Source: Kingdonia uniflora (lineage: Eukaryota; Streptophyta; Magnoliopsida; Ranunculales; Circaeasteraceae). Taken from it: DNA of 64,000 nucleotides. Shown here piece after piece: positions 46,132 to 57,470 of this stretch (positions are counted from its first letter, which is position 1; each line of letters begins with the position of its first letter). The position numbers and the translations under genes are program-made. The notes below the pieces were generated by a model that was not told the DNA's origin, did no database searches, and saw only the letters and a list, made by a program, of their open reading frames with translations. Location: positions 992,001 through 1,056,000 of the forward strand of contig JACGCM010002776.1 of NCBI GenBank assembly GCA_014058105.1. The letters are read 5' to 3'.

Positions 46132-47367
46132 AGGTTTTTATGGCCTCTAGCAAAATACCCGCTCAAAGTACAATTGTTGAATTGTAGCACGGATGAGTGG
46201 GATCGAATCTACAGGGAGGGTTGGGAAAATAAATAATTTATAGACCGAATTACGGTTTTATAAGAGATAAATCTAAGAAGAAGTAAATAAAAACTAAATA
46301 TAAAACTTAATGAGAAAGAGAGCTAAGGTTCAGACTTGGCCTCTACCATTCAAAGCACTAATCGATATACAACTAGATCTAAATATTTCCACCCATCATA
46401 TGTTCGTGTTAAGACACATGCGATGTTGTGAAATAAACCACTAAATCTATGGTCAAGCATTTAGTGGTTATGCTTTTAAGTGATAGTGAAGAGCATCATA
46501 GAGAATTATCAACTCAACCATGGCTAGGCATGAGTGAGTTCTCTAGTGTTTCCTCTTTCTAAATCTCTAACTCAAGTTTATGGTTAGTAGTACTTGTTTG
46601 TATCCAAAGTTATCGTATACCAAACTGAAGCTATGGTCAAGCCTTCGATATGATGCACTAACTTATCAATCGTAAAACTAAGAGAAAACTAATTAGAACC
46701 TAATTAATATCAACTATTGCTCATCCAAGAAAAGGCTTCATCCTAGCCTTAGCTAGGAGATTAGCCGCTTATCTCGGACTTCATCGCATTAACAACTAAT
46801 TATTTACAAAAGAAAATAAAAGATAAAAAATAAAATTAAATAAAACTAAGACTTTATTTCTTCTAAACTTGATCCAATATGAGATGCCCAATTACAATGG
46901 GGGAAGAGTTCCTTTTGTAGGAGAAGGAACCCAAATTTAGAAACTATACATTAAATTGTAAAGAATATTATTACAATAATATCTTCTAATTTTATAACCA
47001 ATCTCCTAAGATTCTTGCATATAATTCCCTTAAGTGATGTAAATATCTTTCTTCATGGAAACTCTTGCATATATCTTTAATATAAAATATCTTCTAGGAT
47101 CTTGGATGTAATATATTCTTTGATCTTATTCTCTAAGAATATTTGTGTATATATTTATTTAATCTTGAGAGCAAATATATTATGTCTTTGAGTTTTTGTG
47201 CTATGAACTGCTGGAAACACATTTACTTGACTTTAAGCGCTTGGTTTCAAATATCCATCTGCAATAGCTGTAATCAAAAAAATATACACAAGTACCCAAA
47301 ATTTAATATAATGGATAAATAAAAATACATGTTCGGGTATATTAAAAATATCATAATTACGCGCTCA
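46132..47367 (-). repeat. Athila-like LTR (left, 3' position)
   Basis: On the minus strand it begins TGAGCGCGTAATTATG. It contains AACCATGGCTAGGCATGAGTG, GCTATGGTCAAGCC and TAGCCTTAGCTAGGAGATTA blocks that parallel similar blocks in the right LTR. Its left boundary is approximate, set by analogy. Confidence 0.5.
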
Positions 47368-48760
47368 TAAAATACCCCAAAACTTGTTGTTTGCTCGTCC
47401 TGAGTAAAATAAAATAATAGCCACTTTCACAGGGAATGCGATTACATTTAGCATATGCAACAAGCCGTAAAACCCCCAGGTTTAACCAGGTGGATGAGTG
47501 TTGTCTCATGGGGGTTTGCAGTGACTATACTCATAAAAGTCAATAATGACATTTTAAACAATTCTAGAATACACATGACTCATTTTCTGTAAATTGGTGA
47601 CAAAAATATATCGATAGGAAATCCTTAAATCTACTATTCTCCCAAGTATATCAATAATTATTTTAAGCTTATCCAAAGCTAGAGGTACTATCTCAAGGTT
47701 AGAACGAGATTCAAGTATTTTACTTTAGCTATATTTGAGTATACAGTAAAAATAATTTTATCGCCTAATACGTTGTTTAGAATAATTTACACAATTTTTA
47801 GTAGTCTAGCTCTTACTCGAATAAATTCAACGGTTAGTTCGACAAGTGTCTTAGTCAATTCGTCTTCCTAGAATTTTACTTTTTCTTTTCTTTTGCAAGC
47901 CTTTTCTTATTGAGTACTTTGTTTCTTAGTGAAGCCTCCGTAACAAAGAGTTTTCGGTCGACAATCCCCGCCAATTGGCTAAGGTTGCCAGGGTGTGGTG
48001 CCCCATCATGACCTAGACTCAGGATTTTCATAAGTAATATTTTCTTGTGCTCCTTTCACATAGTCCATGGTTAAACTCGAGATTGGTGATCATTTTTCCT
48101 CTTTCAGTTCTTAATCATGCGAGTAGCCTTGCAGCGTGAAAGTTTTTTAGAGCATATTTGGCTTATTATTATTTTTTTCTTAGGAATAAATTTATTCTTA
48201 GGCAGTTGTCTCTCTTGTAGCAAACTATTCTTAACATAAAAGCTAAATTTCCCTTATACTAAGTAAAAATCTATTAAATATATTAATTGCAAAACTACAG
48301 TGACATGCACGTTTTCAAAATATGTCAAGTTAACTTGAATCAGTTGCTAATAAAAAGATAGTACATCTATCTTAAGATATTCTAAAATATTCTAGTATAT
48401 ACTTGGTACAATTTCAAAATTTAGGTTTTTCCATAATATTTATGCAAAGGTAAAATTACTTTTAAGTGTTTGGAAATTCGTTAAAATATATCATAAATTG
48501 TCAAAGTGTCATTATTTTACTTTTCTTTAAAAAATATTTAAAGAAATGATTTCCTACCCCCAAACTTAAATGAAACAGTGCCCTCAATGTTTGAAAGCAT
48601 AAAAAAAATGAAGGAATAAAAACTGGAATTTCTCACCTGAATGTGTCATGGGTTGTCTCTCAAGAAGCGTTAAGTTTACCATCTTCTGCCAGACGAATGT
48701 ACCCCCAAACTTAAAATTTTCAATATGATTGGAAGGGTACGAAGTTAAAAAGGTGATGTA
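47368..48760 (-). other. 3' untranslated region of the Athila-like unit
   Basis: AT-rich, without ORFs. It holds two polypurine-like AAGTTTGGGGGTA motifs (minus strand, ~48567-48554 and ~48712-48700) and a CAAGTTTTGGGGT near 47395 next to the LTR. These motifs are typical of Athila-type 3' ends. The last one is best placed to prime plus-strand synthesis. Confidence 0.45.
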
Positions 48761-50488
48761 CTATCCTGACTGCAAATTCTCTTTCAAAAACCAGATAACA
48801 CATGAATGTTGATCCTTAATATTAACCCTTAATTGAGCAAATATATTCTGTAAAACCCAGAGAGAGTTTAAAACTAATTTTCTATGAAAAAGATTTTTTC
48901 TAAAAACATTGCCTATTATTTGATGATTCCAAGTTGAAAATTTTAGACAAATCAAGAAAAACCATTTTCTCCAAGATAAAGCAAATACATACCCAGGGAA
49001 CATATTTTCCTTTAGAATTTTCAATGCAATCATATGATTACTACATGCTACAGTAAATAAGAAGATTGGTATACAAGTATTCATCCCCGAAAATGCACTA
49101 GATTCAAAACGCGATTTTCCTGGAAAGATATTTTCTTTGAAAATTTTCAAAACCCCCATGTTATCGTTGATATTCCAAAAAATGAGATAGGTGGTTCTGA
49201 CAAAGCAAGTCCGTGAGGCATCCCCAAAATTATAGTTTTTTAAAAAGATGTTTTCTTTTAGTAGAAGAAAAACAATATAACATATTTGTGGATGTGGGGA
49301 TCGGGGAACAATTGACTCTAATAAACATTTAAAATTTATGTGCCTAAAATCATAACTTATCTCAAGGGACTCATCCTGACCATTGACGTGGATATTCATT
49401 GGCTTAGGGAAATGGCCAAGTTGAAACATATTTTTAGATGCTAATGATTGTACTATTTCACAAATCTCAGGATCACTCGAGTCCTCAAAATAATTTAAAC
49501 ATTTATTAATAGAAATACAACAAGAATTATCTCTGTACAAGTCCTCAAAATCATTTATGGTCATGGTACCCCCATTAGGCTCGTGAAATGAAGATGCAGG
49601 CATAGGTATAGTTGCGACTGGTGAATGAGTAACCAAAATAGAATCATCCCTTAATAATAGTGGTATACCCTGTAAAGAAGGGTCGTCCACCCACTGGTTT
49701 CCAATATTGTAATTTGTATCAGGTGGACGCAGCTCAAGGCAAGGCTGAGGTGACTCATAAGGAGACTGAGAAGGAAATGACAAGTTGATAACATCTGCAA
49801 CAGGTTTATCAATTTCTAATTTTTTGACTTTGGTATAAATATCATCATCTACAAATTCCTCGCAAAATATCGTATAATGAGATGGTGATTCCATATATTC
49901 ATATTTTATCCCGTCATCATCATCGTCAGAAAAATCATTAGAGGAAAGGGAAAAATATTCAGTCTCGATCATAGTTTTCTCGAAACAATTTAATGGGTTA
50001 AAAAATGAAATGATGGATGGTGACATCGATGGTTGAATTTTGAGCGCTACTTCAAGATCTTCTTGTAACATAGGATCGTCAACCTTAAAATATTCATCTT
50101 CTAAATCTGTATCACAATATGGTATCCATTCACCCCACGGAGAAAACATTCCTTGATTACGCTTGAATTCATCCATTTCTAAATCACAAGGGGATTTAAC
50201 TTCGGATTGTTCTTCTTCATTGTTTAGAAGTTTTTCATGCTCTATTTCACTCCACGTAGTTGACAACTGAGTTATCTGAGTCTCTAATCTTGAAATAGAT
50301 TGGGTCGTAGAAGTTTGATTCACCAATGTCTGTTGTTGGAATTGCATCATTTGTTGTTGAAATTGTAATACTTGTTTTTGACTTTCCATTGATTGTTGTA
50401 TGAAGAGAGCAAGGGTATCTTCCAAAGATGGTTTAGGTGGAGCGGATGGGAACTGATTGAATGACTGAATAGACTGATGGGCCTGCAT
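48761..50488 (-). CDS. 575-codon gag-like ORF with C-terminal ~40-residue repeats, function unknown
   Basis: It is the longest intact ORF in the window. Residues 1-85 are Pro- then Gln-rich with coiled-coil character (FIQQSMESQKQVLQFQQQMM, ISRLETQITQLS) and resemble the C-terminal part of Athila gag. Residues ~86-260 are very acidic, with a DDDDD run. From ~405 to the end a unit with the core [FL]KEN[IM]F-P-G recurs five times (LKENIFLK, FKENIFPGK, LKENMFPGY, FRKNLFHRK, FLKENLQSG), spaced 38-42 residues. No RT, protease or integrase follows. An upstream in-frame ATG at 50620 gives a longer frame with two stops. It may be a product of a non-autonomous element. No function is assigned. Confidence 0.6.
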   Translation of the reverse strand: MQAHQSIQSFNQFPSAPPKPSLEDTLALFIQQSMESQKQVLQFQQQMMQFQQQTLVNQTSTTQSISRLETQITQLSTTWSEIEHEKLLNNEEEQSEVKSPCDLEMDEFKRNQGMFSPWGEWIPYCDTDLEDEYFKVDDPMLQEDLEVALKIQPSMSPSIISFFNPLNCFEKTMIETEYFSLSSNDFSDDDDDGIKYEYMESPSHYTIFCEEFVDDDIYTKVKKLEIDKPVADVINLSFPSQSPYESPQPCLELRPPDTNYNIGNQWVDDPSLQGIPLLLRDDSILVTHSPVATIPMPASSFHEPNGGTMTINDFEDLYRDNSCCISINKCLNYFEDSSDPEICEIVQSLASKNMFQLGHFPKPMNIHVNGQDESLEISYDFRHINFKCLLESIVPRSPHPQICYIVFLLLKENIFLKNYNFGDASRTCFVRTTYLIFWNINDNMGVLKIFKENIFPGKSRFESSAFSGMNTCIPIFLFTVACSNHMIALKILKENMFPGYVFALSWRKWFFLICLKFSTWNHQIIGNVFRKNLFHRKLVLNSLWVLQNIFAQLRVNIKDQHSCVIWFLKENLQSG

Positions 50489-52030
50489 ATATGAATGAGA
50501 TTAGAAAAGTTCTATGTATTGAGATTTTTGGTGATCCCATAATTGAAAATGATTATGAGGTTGTTGCAGGATATCGAATTATGAGCTGTATGGATTCCAA
50601 TGTTCTTGCATGCATAACATTTTGAAATAAAAGTAATACCCAATGCAATAAATAACCAATCTCCCCTATATTCTTCTATGTTCAAAATGGGTAGGGTGGC
50701 AAAAGGCTTTGGTTCCTATACTCCCCTGCCTCATTATGCTAGTACCAGCTTAAAGTAGATGTTAAGACCTCACGCCCGAGCAAGTCGGCTTATCGTACGT
50801 CAGCACTCGGAACGGTGGCATCGCAAACCTACAACCAGTATTTTACGGCGCTAGGCTGGGGCCGTATCCAATGAACCCGTGTTTGTACCCCAGTTCGGTA
50901 CTCCTATCCGTTAGGTAATAAAATCCCGCGGGAATTTTGCTACTTTTTTTTATTAACAGTTATTTTGAGGTCCGGGACGTTCAATTTTTGTGTGATACGA
51001 ATTTCTTCATATCCCTAATGGGTGATCCCACTTGTTGGAGAGATTTTTGGGTGATGAAATCCTGTAAGTCTCTAACAGTTTTTACCTTTACTAATGTTGG
51101 AATGAAAAGGAATATTAAACACAGCAATAGGTCAATCCAACCACAGCAAAATTTTTATTAAAGTAGCGTGTATTTGCACAGTCCACACGACTTTATGATC
51201 CTAGTGCCGGGGCAGAGCAGATATGAACCCCTTCTAGATGTCAAGTTTTGGGAAGTACCAACCTATGGAAAGTGTTTCCCGGTGTAGCTATGGCCGCCCC
51301 TTCACTTAGGGGGCGAAAGAAGGAAGTGCCCCTTCACTTTGGGGCACAAGAAGGATGGATTTAATGATGCTTTCAGCTTTACGTATTATCTGTCTCGTTC
51401 CCAACTTTGTGACTATCCTATAAAATAAGAGAAAAAAGATTAGTGAACTTGCGACAACAATATTAATTCAATTTCCAAGTTTATTGTAGTCTATGATGTC
51501 CTGATTTTTAAATGTGCATATATTTCAACTCAGTTGAGAAAGAAAATTCAATAATATCAATTTGGAAAGATAATTCAGAAAAAAAAATCTTCAAGAAGGA
51601 AGTTTTCTATAATTTGGCTTCCCTAATGCTCAAAACAGATGATGAATGTACAGCGGCGTCCTTAAGGGAGACTGTTTTTGTACTGTTTTTTCAAAACGCT
51701 GTAACTCACAAACGACGAGATAGAAAAATATGATCAATAGTAATTCGGAAAGGGTTTTGAATTATATAAAACTTTTGTAGCAAACGTTTTCCACTATGAA
51801 GTATAGAAGATCAAAAATGGTGAAACATTCAGGGACAGACTTCAAAGCTACAGTAGCGCCAAAAACTCGATTTTTTTTTTCTTTTACAAACTAAACTAGA
51901 TAAACGATAATAATAGAAATACTATATGCTATTATCAGTCACTATAATACAACTTACTATAAAGAAAATAAAAATAACATAAAAGAAGGAAAAATTGGCT
52001 TAAAATAGCATCTCAATAAAACGCACTTTA
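50489..52030 (-). other. Leader region of the Athila-like element
   Basis: Between the PBS and the ORF I see no long frame. The part 50750-51350 is richer in G+C than its surroundings and includes two stem-loops at 51295-51346. The strand 50620-50490 continues the ORF frame upstream with two stops (MLCMQEHWNPYSS). Confidence 0.4.
51295..51346. other. Two adjacent covarying stem-loops
   Basis: CGCCCC-TTCACTTA-(G)GGGGCG and TGCCCC-TTCACTTT-GGGGCA lie 12 bp apart and share loop TTCACTT. The outermost pair is C-G in one and T-A in the other, so pairing is kept while sequence differs. This suggests a duplicated RNA structure in the element leader. Confidence 0.5.
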
Positions 52031-52050
52031 GTCCCCGGCAACGGCGCCAA
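52031..52050 (-). other. Athila-type primer-binding site
   Basis: The minus strand reads TTGGCGCCGTTGCCGGGGAC, the PBS form of Athila elements, directly inside the right LTR. It is almost free of mutation. Confidence 0.85.
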
Positions 52051-53163
52051 AAACTTGATCGATTATAAAACGACGTCTTAAAAGACCCGTAAGCGCACGG
52101 TGTACCGTTGAGTATAAAGGAAAGCGGGGTCGTATCCCAAGAGACTTGTGGTGCAAATTATGCTTCGAGCTACTAGTTTTATCCAATAACAACGAGTTTG
52201 TGTAGGTTTTAAAATAAAAAGAAGAACGAAACAAATTACAAGATAAATTGGAGTGGAAACAAAGGCATCGATTCCACTCCACCGTTTATAATCGTTAGAT
52301 AGCATAAATAATTAAAATAAATTACGAGTTCCCGTATCGCATATCCTTGGTCGGGCATATGCAATACATCAAAAGATACAAGTGATTTAGTAATTGGGAG
52401 CTACTCATAAACAAACTTATTCAACCATGGTCTGGTTGATAAGCATGGATTATGTTCTCTTCTCCATGTTCCTAACCTATATTGTTATGGTCAAACAAGA
52501 TGGTCACTTATATTTCTTATTCCTCCTAATCCTAGCTATGGTCAAGCCTAGGATGAAGGAATACAAATATGTAATATTCTGGGATAAAGAGAAAGTAATT
52601 ACTCTAACTAAGCTATACAATCTACACTAAGGCTACATTGGGTGGAGCTTCCTCTAGCCTTGGCTAAGAAGATTAGCTACTCATCCCTTTGATCATTGCC
52701 ATACTACTATTACTACAAAAAAAGTAAAAGACAAGAAAAAGATAAAGAAAAAGCTTTATTGCTATGAACCTTGATTTACACTCTCCAAGATGATCTCTCA
52801 TAGGTAGGATTCCCCTCCTATTTATAGAGTATATGAAAGGTTACTAAAAATCACCATTAATATAAAATCCCCTAAACAATGCCTAAAATCATGCATTACA
52901 ACTCATGAGAATAATATATATATTTAATTCTCTTCAATGGGCTTCCATGCATGGGACTTTGGTTGACAACTTCAAATGAGAATCATTGTTGGAGTGTATT
53001 ACCCTTGTTCTTCGTTAAAAATTAGAAAATTGTACGACTTGTTTATCATGTGACCGATTTCTGTAAATACAAACAAAAGCATTATTAGTGTCATATTTAT
53101 TTAATAAATGACTAGGTAAATATAAATTTAGGAGTTGTTCACGTAAATATTACGTATCTATCA
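52051..53163 (-). repeat. Athila-like LTR (right, 5' position)
   Basis: On the minus strand it begins TGATAGATACGTAATATTTACG at 53163 and ends near CGATCAAGTTT beside the PBS. Its outer edge falls inside Tat-4 RT. Expected TSD sequence ATCTT is present on the right only. Confidence 0.75.
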
Positions 53164-53660
53164 ATCTTCTTCCAAGAGTAAAATTTGATTATAATCGAAA
53201 GCAGCGTTCATCATAGATAGGAGGTCGTAACCTACTGTGGAATCGAGGATCTAATAAATATTGGGAAGAGGGAAACTGTCATTTAGAGTAAGTTTGTTTA
53301 GATCGGTGAAATTTACACAAACTTGGACTTTTTTATTCTTATTAAGAACAGCGACGATGTTGAATGTCCAATCTGGATATTTGGCTTCTCGAATGAATCC
53401 TACTTTGATCAATTTCTTGATCTTTATGTTAAATTCATCTCGAAGATGAGGTAATAGTCATCATTATTTCTGCTTGACCGTTGTGGCATTGATGTTGATG
53501 GCCAATTTGTGACATGCCTTGGCTGAATTGGCCCCAGGCATCTCTTTGAAAGACCACATAAAAAGTCTCGATTTAGACGCAAGAACTGAATGAGGGCGTC
53601 CTTTTTGTGCTGAACCAACTTAGTACAGATAAAAGTACCTCTTCAAGGTCCATCAATGTT
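53164..53660 (-). pseudogene. Tat-4 reverse transcriptase, N-terminal part
   Basis: Blocks read VGFIREAKYPDW, NIVAVLNKNKKVQVCVNFTDL and YNQILLLEED, the last just before the LTR. The catalytic box is missing because the element is cut. Stops occur near 53455 and elsewhere. Confidence 0.7.
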
Positions 53661-53749
53661 AATGTATTCGGTGGGCTCCACCGTGGAAGGCTGATCATTG
53701 GGGTGATCAGTCTTCTGTAATTGCTATACAGTATATCTGTCAGAGGTAT

Positions 53750-54199
53750 CTAGAATAGCAGAGACGGTATTTTTACAAGCTCGAGAAAGCTTTTGACTAC
53801 CCCTGATCTCATAGATACCATCATTGTGTTTGAAACGGAGTGCTTGATAATGGTATAAGCGATTGTTTCTATGTTGCTAATCCAGCAAGGGCCCATATTC
53901 CCGAGATAACGAGATTTGGCGTTGATGACGTAGAAGATGACGTCGATGGTGGCTGGTCCTAGGGTAATAGGTAAGATGATCTTGCCTATTCGCTCTTCTT
54001 TAGAACCATTGAATCCATTGATATCGGTGTCGCTTTGAATAACTTGATCGGCCAATCCCATTTGGTCGATAGTGCTCTGAAAGAGAATCTCAATACTGCT
54101 ACCAGTATCGATCATCATTGTGTGCATGACAAACTTCTTCATCTTAGGCATTATGACTAACGCATCATGATGTAGAAATTTAATATGGCTAGTACGCAA
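53750..54199 (-). pseudogene. Tat-4 aspartic protease
   Basis: Open for 149 codons with HIKFLHHDALVIMPKMKKFV, the active site MIDTGSSIEILF (Asp-Thr-Gly intact), INGFNGSKEERIGKIILPI and RYLGNMGPCWI. This is the best preserved protease among the Tat copies. Confidence 0.8.
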
Positions 54200-54549
54200 T
54201 CATCGAAGGAGATCCCAAGCCAGCGATTGCTCGACTCAGACATAAGTTTTGCTTCTTTATCTTAAGGTATGAGATTGCAGCATTCTGATAGTCTCTTGCA
54301 CTTGAATCTATTAGAGTTGGTAATTTGATTGATTTCAATCATGTTGTTGTGACGCATATGGTAAAGATGCTTCTCCCCAGCTTGATCTTCGACCTAAACA
54401 ACTTCAAGTTGCTTCTTATAAATATCATCCTTGTATGATTCTAGGTCGACAATATATTTGAACATCCGTCCCTCCTTAAAAATGTACTCCAGCAACCTCT
54501 ATAAAGCATAGAAATTATAAGTTGAATGATGGTTTACCTTATGATGCAT

Positions 54550-55997
54550 GTAGTACGGTCAATTTTCGATTGGTTCCAATGGTTGAAAGAGACGATAGAG
54601 CTTATCATTTAAGAGGATTGAAAAAATTATAGAGAGTAGAACATTCATCTTTAAGAGGACCAGTTTGATTTGTGAACTGCCTTTCTGAGGGTTACCAGTG
54701 TTCCCCTTGGAGCACTTTTGGTTACCCTGATCCTCCTTTGGTCCAGTGCTTCGATCTGTAGATGGACCATTCATAGCAAGGATGGATTTAGTAGATTTAT
54801 GCCTTTCGGACATCATCCTTTCCAGGTCGACGTAATTATTGACCTTTGTGATCATATCTTCCAAGGTCGCAGGTTTGTTGAGGAAGAGGTATTCTTTGGC
54901 TTTGTAGTCGAGTTGGAGCGCGTTGGTGAAAGTAGTAACAACGGTTTTCTGATCGAGATTGTCTACATTACGCGCGAGCTCCAAAAATTTCTTCGCAAAG
55001 GCCTCGAGCTTCTCACCGTGTGACTGTTTGAGACTGATAAGAGAATATAAATTTTTTTCTTTATCTCTGTTATGAGCATATGTAATGAAAAATTATTTTT
55101 GTAGCTGGTCGAATGTGTATATGGAGTCTTCGGGTAAAGAGTAGAACCATCGGGGCAGTTCCTACTATAGACTTGAGACGAACAGATGGCAAAGAATGTG
55201 GTTGAGATTGGAGTACAACCCCAATGAATCACAGTATTGTTGAATGCACTTTTTGGGTCGGTACCCTTGTATTAGCAAATTTTTGGAATATGGAAACCTT
55301 TTGGCATTTCTATATCGAATAGTTATTTGCCAATTGGACTTCCTTGTAACTTGGTAAGGTCGCCGGTAGTACCCAGAACTTGTGCTTCGATCAACTCCTT
55401 AATACGTTGATCCATATGCTCTTGTATGACATAATGACATGTCGGTTAAGTGGCTTGATGAGGAGGTTGCAGAGTGTGAGTACCAGTACCTTCACTCAAA
55501 CGATCTCGTGTTGGAACTCGAGGTTGAGGTCGTTGTTCTTTCTCCTGACGAATGGAAAATCGGTGACCCCAACTGATCTCAGAATGAACTTTACCACCCA
55601 AAAGAATGGAAGGTTGAGGTTCGTGTTAAATATTCCTAGAAATAGCTTTATTGGTGGCTCCTCGAGGTCCCAACCTTACCCATGTAGAAACCTGGGAGGC
55701 TTCTGGAAATTGATCGCGATCTCTTACTGGAGGAGCCTACTGAGTATTTTGTAGAGCCTGCAAAAGAGTCTGCATTATTGTCATCTGGTATTCATGTTGT
55801 TTGAGCGCTATCAAACGAGCTTGTTGTTTGGCGTCGAGCTTCTTTTCACGGAGCTCTCGGTCAAGAGTTAATTGACATTCGAGCTCATTGTACTTCTCTA
55901 TTTCAGTATTGAGATTCGCCCATAGCTTTGAAAGTTGTTCCAGCTCAACTAAAAGATCGAGCTGGATTCTGGTTACTGGTCGTCTGGAAGTAACCAT
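54550..55997 (-). pseudogene. Tat-4 gag
   Basis: It starts MVTSRRP at 55997 with a coiled-coil N-terminus open to 55737 (KLDAKQQARLIALKQHEYQM). The capsid segment lies at 55230-54700 (FAKKFLELARNVDNLDQKTV-like block, TLEDMITKVNNYVDLERMM). A zinc-finger-like HYMHHKVNHHSTYNFYAL region follows at ~54550-54490, degraded. Frameshifts separate the parts. Confidence 0.72.
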
Positions 55998-56053
55998 GAT
56001 TAAAATTTGTAACAGAAGAAAAGTATGCCTTAGGATATCGTAGAAATGTAATC

Positions 56054-56072
56054 TTTCTCACAGACGGCACCA
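56054..56072 (-). other. Tat-4 primer-binding site
   Basis: The minus strand reads TGGTGCCGTCTGTGAGAAA two bases inside the LTR, the counterpart of TGGCGCCGTATGCAGAAA in Tat-3. Confidence 0.7.
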
Positions 56073-56074
56073 AA

Positions 56075-56685
56075 TATAATGGCCTAATTCTATAAGCTCG
56101 AAGTGGCTTGGAATTAGCTCTTACACAAATGTACCTGTGACAAAAATCTGATAGAAAGCAAGAAATGACACAAATAATTTATCGTGGAAAACCTTTGAAT
56201 ATGTAAAAAACCACGACCTCGAGTTGAGGGTTTTGGTAATAGTAATTTTTATTGCTTGAGGCTGATATCTTATTACAAGTGATCTTTTGACTTATAAAAA
56301 CATGATCTTGTGAATAATAAGTTTTTGAGAATCTAGAAAATGTAGTTTTCTTGGTGATTTCTTGTGTAATTTTTTGGTCTCTGTCTCTTCTGGAACTTTT
56401 TCTTTATATAGGCCTTCTCCGCAGTTCTTCATCGCGCTGAAGCACGCTCTCCGAACAATGTGGCTAGAGGTGGTTGACTGAGTAACTGTTAAATTCATGA
56501 GAGACAGGTGGCTTTGACTTATTCAGGTTTTTCTGTTTGAGCTCAACCAACGTTTTTCACTAGCTCGTGGAGTAGGTGGCAATGTTGACTGTTTAAGTCA
56601 TGTGGAGAATGTATGAGTCTAATTTGAAGGTAATTTGAACTTGAGATAGCTCGATTTGGGTAAGGTTGAGGGGTAGACCCCTACA
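56075..56685 (-). repeat. Tat-4 5' LTR
   Basis: On the minus strand it begins TGTAGGGGTCTACCCC and ends AGGCCATTATA. TATA box TATATAAAGA at ~56412-56403. The CGTGG/CCACG hairpin is kept at 56183-56215. It resembles the LTR at 37-614 in overall plan. Confidence 0.82.
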
Positions 56686-56802
56686 GCTATAGAACTACAA
56701 TATCCAACCTGTTTGTATCACACACACATTCAATGTAAATTTCATATGGTAGATTTTTTCAACTAAAAGGCCGTCCTCATTCTGTGCATTTTAATTTTGT
56801 AG
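56686..56802. other. No gene seen
   Basis: Short AT-rich spacer between the Tat-4 LTR and the first gene fragment; it ends in TTTTGTAG, a possible 3' splice site. Confidence 0.4.
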
Positions 56803-57470
56803 CCTCGCGTGGATCCGGTTGACGAATATGGGGCACTTGCTTATGCAGGGAGTTGGGGGATTCATGGAATTTTACTTCCTGGGAGGGCCACCTTTGTACC
56901 AGGAAATGTTGGGTTTGTAACTTATGGTGTTCCACACCCTTTAGAGGTAAGAAGAAAACATTCATTATAATCCTATCGTGACATTTACTTCGACCCCTCT
57001 CATTCATTTTGGCTGACTTGTGTTTGGAGTTTGTCTAAAGTTGGAAACTTGTCGGTGGAGAGATGCAGTTGGTATTAAAGTCATAATATCCTATTTTGTT
57101 ATGATATTTTTTATGCTAGTATTATTTTAGCTAACTTCTTTACGTTTAAATATGGTTTGCAGACTCAAATTATTAGTAAAGAGACTTGGAAGCTAATAGA
57201 TGGCATTTGGGATAAAAGGATCTAGGAAATTAAAGAGGAAGTTTCTATCGAGACTGAAGAAGATACCAAGAAAGTAGTGAAGTAGTGAAGTGACCATTTG
57301 AACATTAAGCTTTTCCATACTTTATTAAATTTACTGTAGTTGATTTTTATTGCTGATTCTCACTTTCAGGGAATCAGATGCACGCACATGAACCTGATTG
57401 GACGGCAAAAACTATTCAATCATTTACTTATGTGGTCTTGGTTCTTTACGAATTTATCGTTCTTTTTTTC
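56803..57470 (+). pseudogene. Fragment of an intron-containing host gene (unrecognised)
   Basis: Three exon-like pieces are visible. 56803-56946 follows TTTTGTAG, reads VDPVDEYGALAYAGSWGIHG and ends at a donor GAG|GTAAGA. 57164-57285 follows TTTGCAG and reads SKETWKLIDGIWDKRI then an acidic EEDTKKVVK after one stop. 57371-57470 follows CTTTCAG and reads HAHEPDWTAKTI followed by a strongly hydrophobic stretch. Kept introns argue for a copied or decayed genomic gene and not a retrocopy. I cannot name the protein. Confidence 0.45.

Larger units (their letters stand above)
46132..53163 (-). mobile_element. Athila-like composite: two unlike LTRs around a 575-codon ORF
   Basis: The right side has a clear PBS of the Athila form and an LTR whose outer edge cuts Tat-4 RT. 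The left side has an LTR of the same general plan, polypurine tracts and the ORF. The two LTRs share only scattered motifs, so they are either very old or come from two related elements joined by recombination. No pol domains are present, so it is non-autonomous. Confidence 0.55.
53164..56685 (-). mobile_element. Tat-4: 5' half of a Tat element, cut by the Athila-like LTR
   Basis: From right to left it has 5' LTR, PBS, gag, protease and the first part of RT, then it stops at 53164. The missing 3' half is not found left of the Athila-like unit, which implies a deletion or rearrangement. It is a relative of Tat-5 and Tat-3. Confidence 0.8.

Noticed and set aside
54718..55023. 101-codon plus-strand frame
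   Set aside because: It lies antisense to the Tat-4 gag capsid region and reflects its codon structure.
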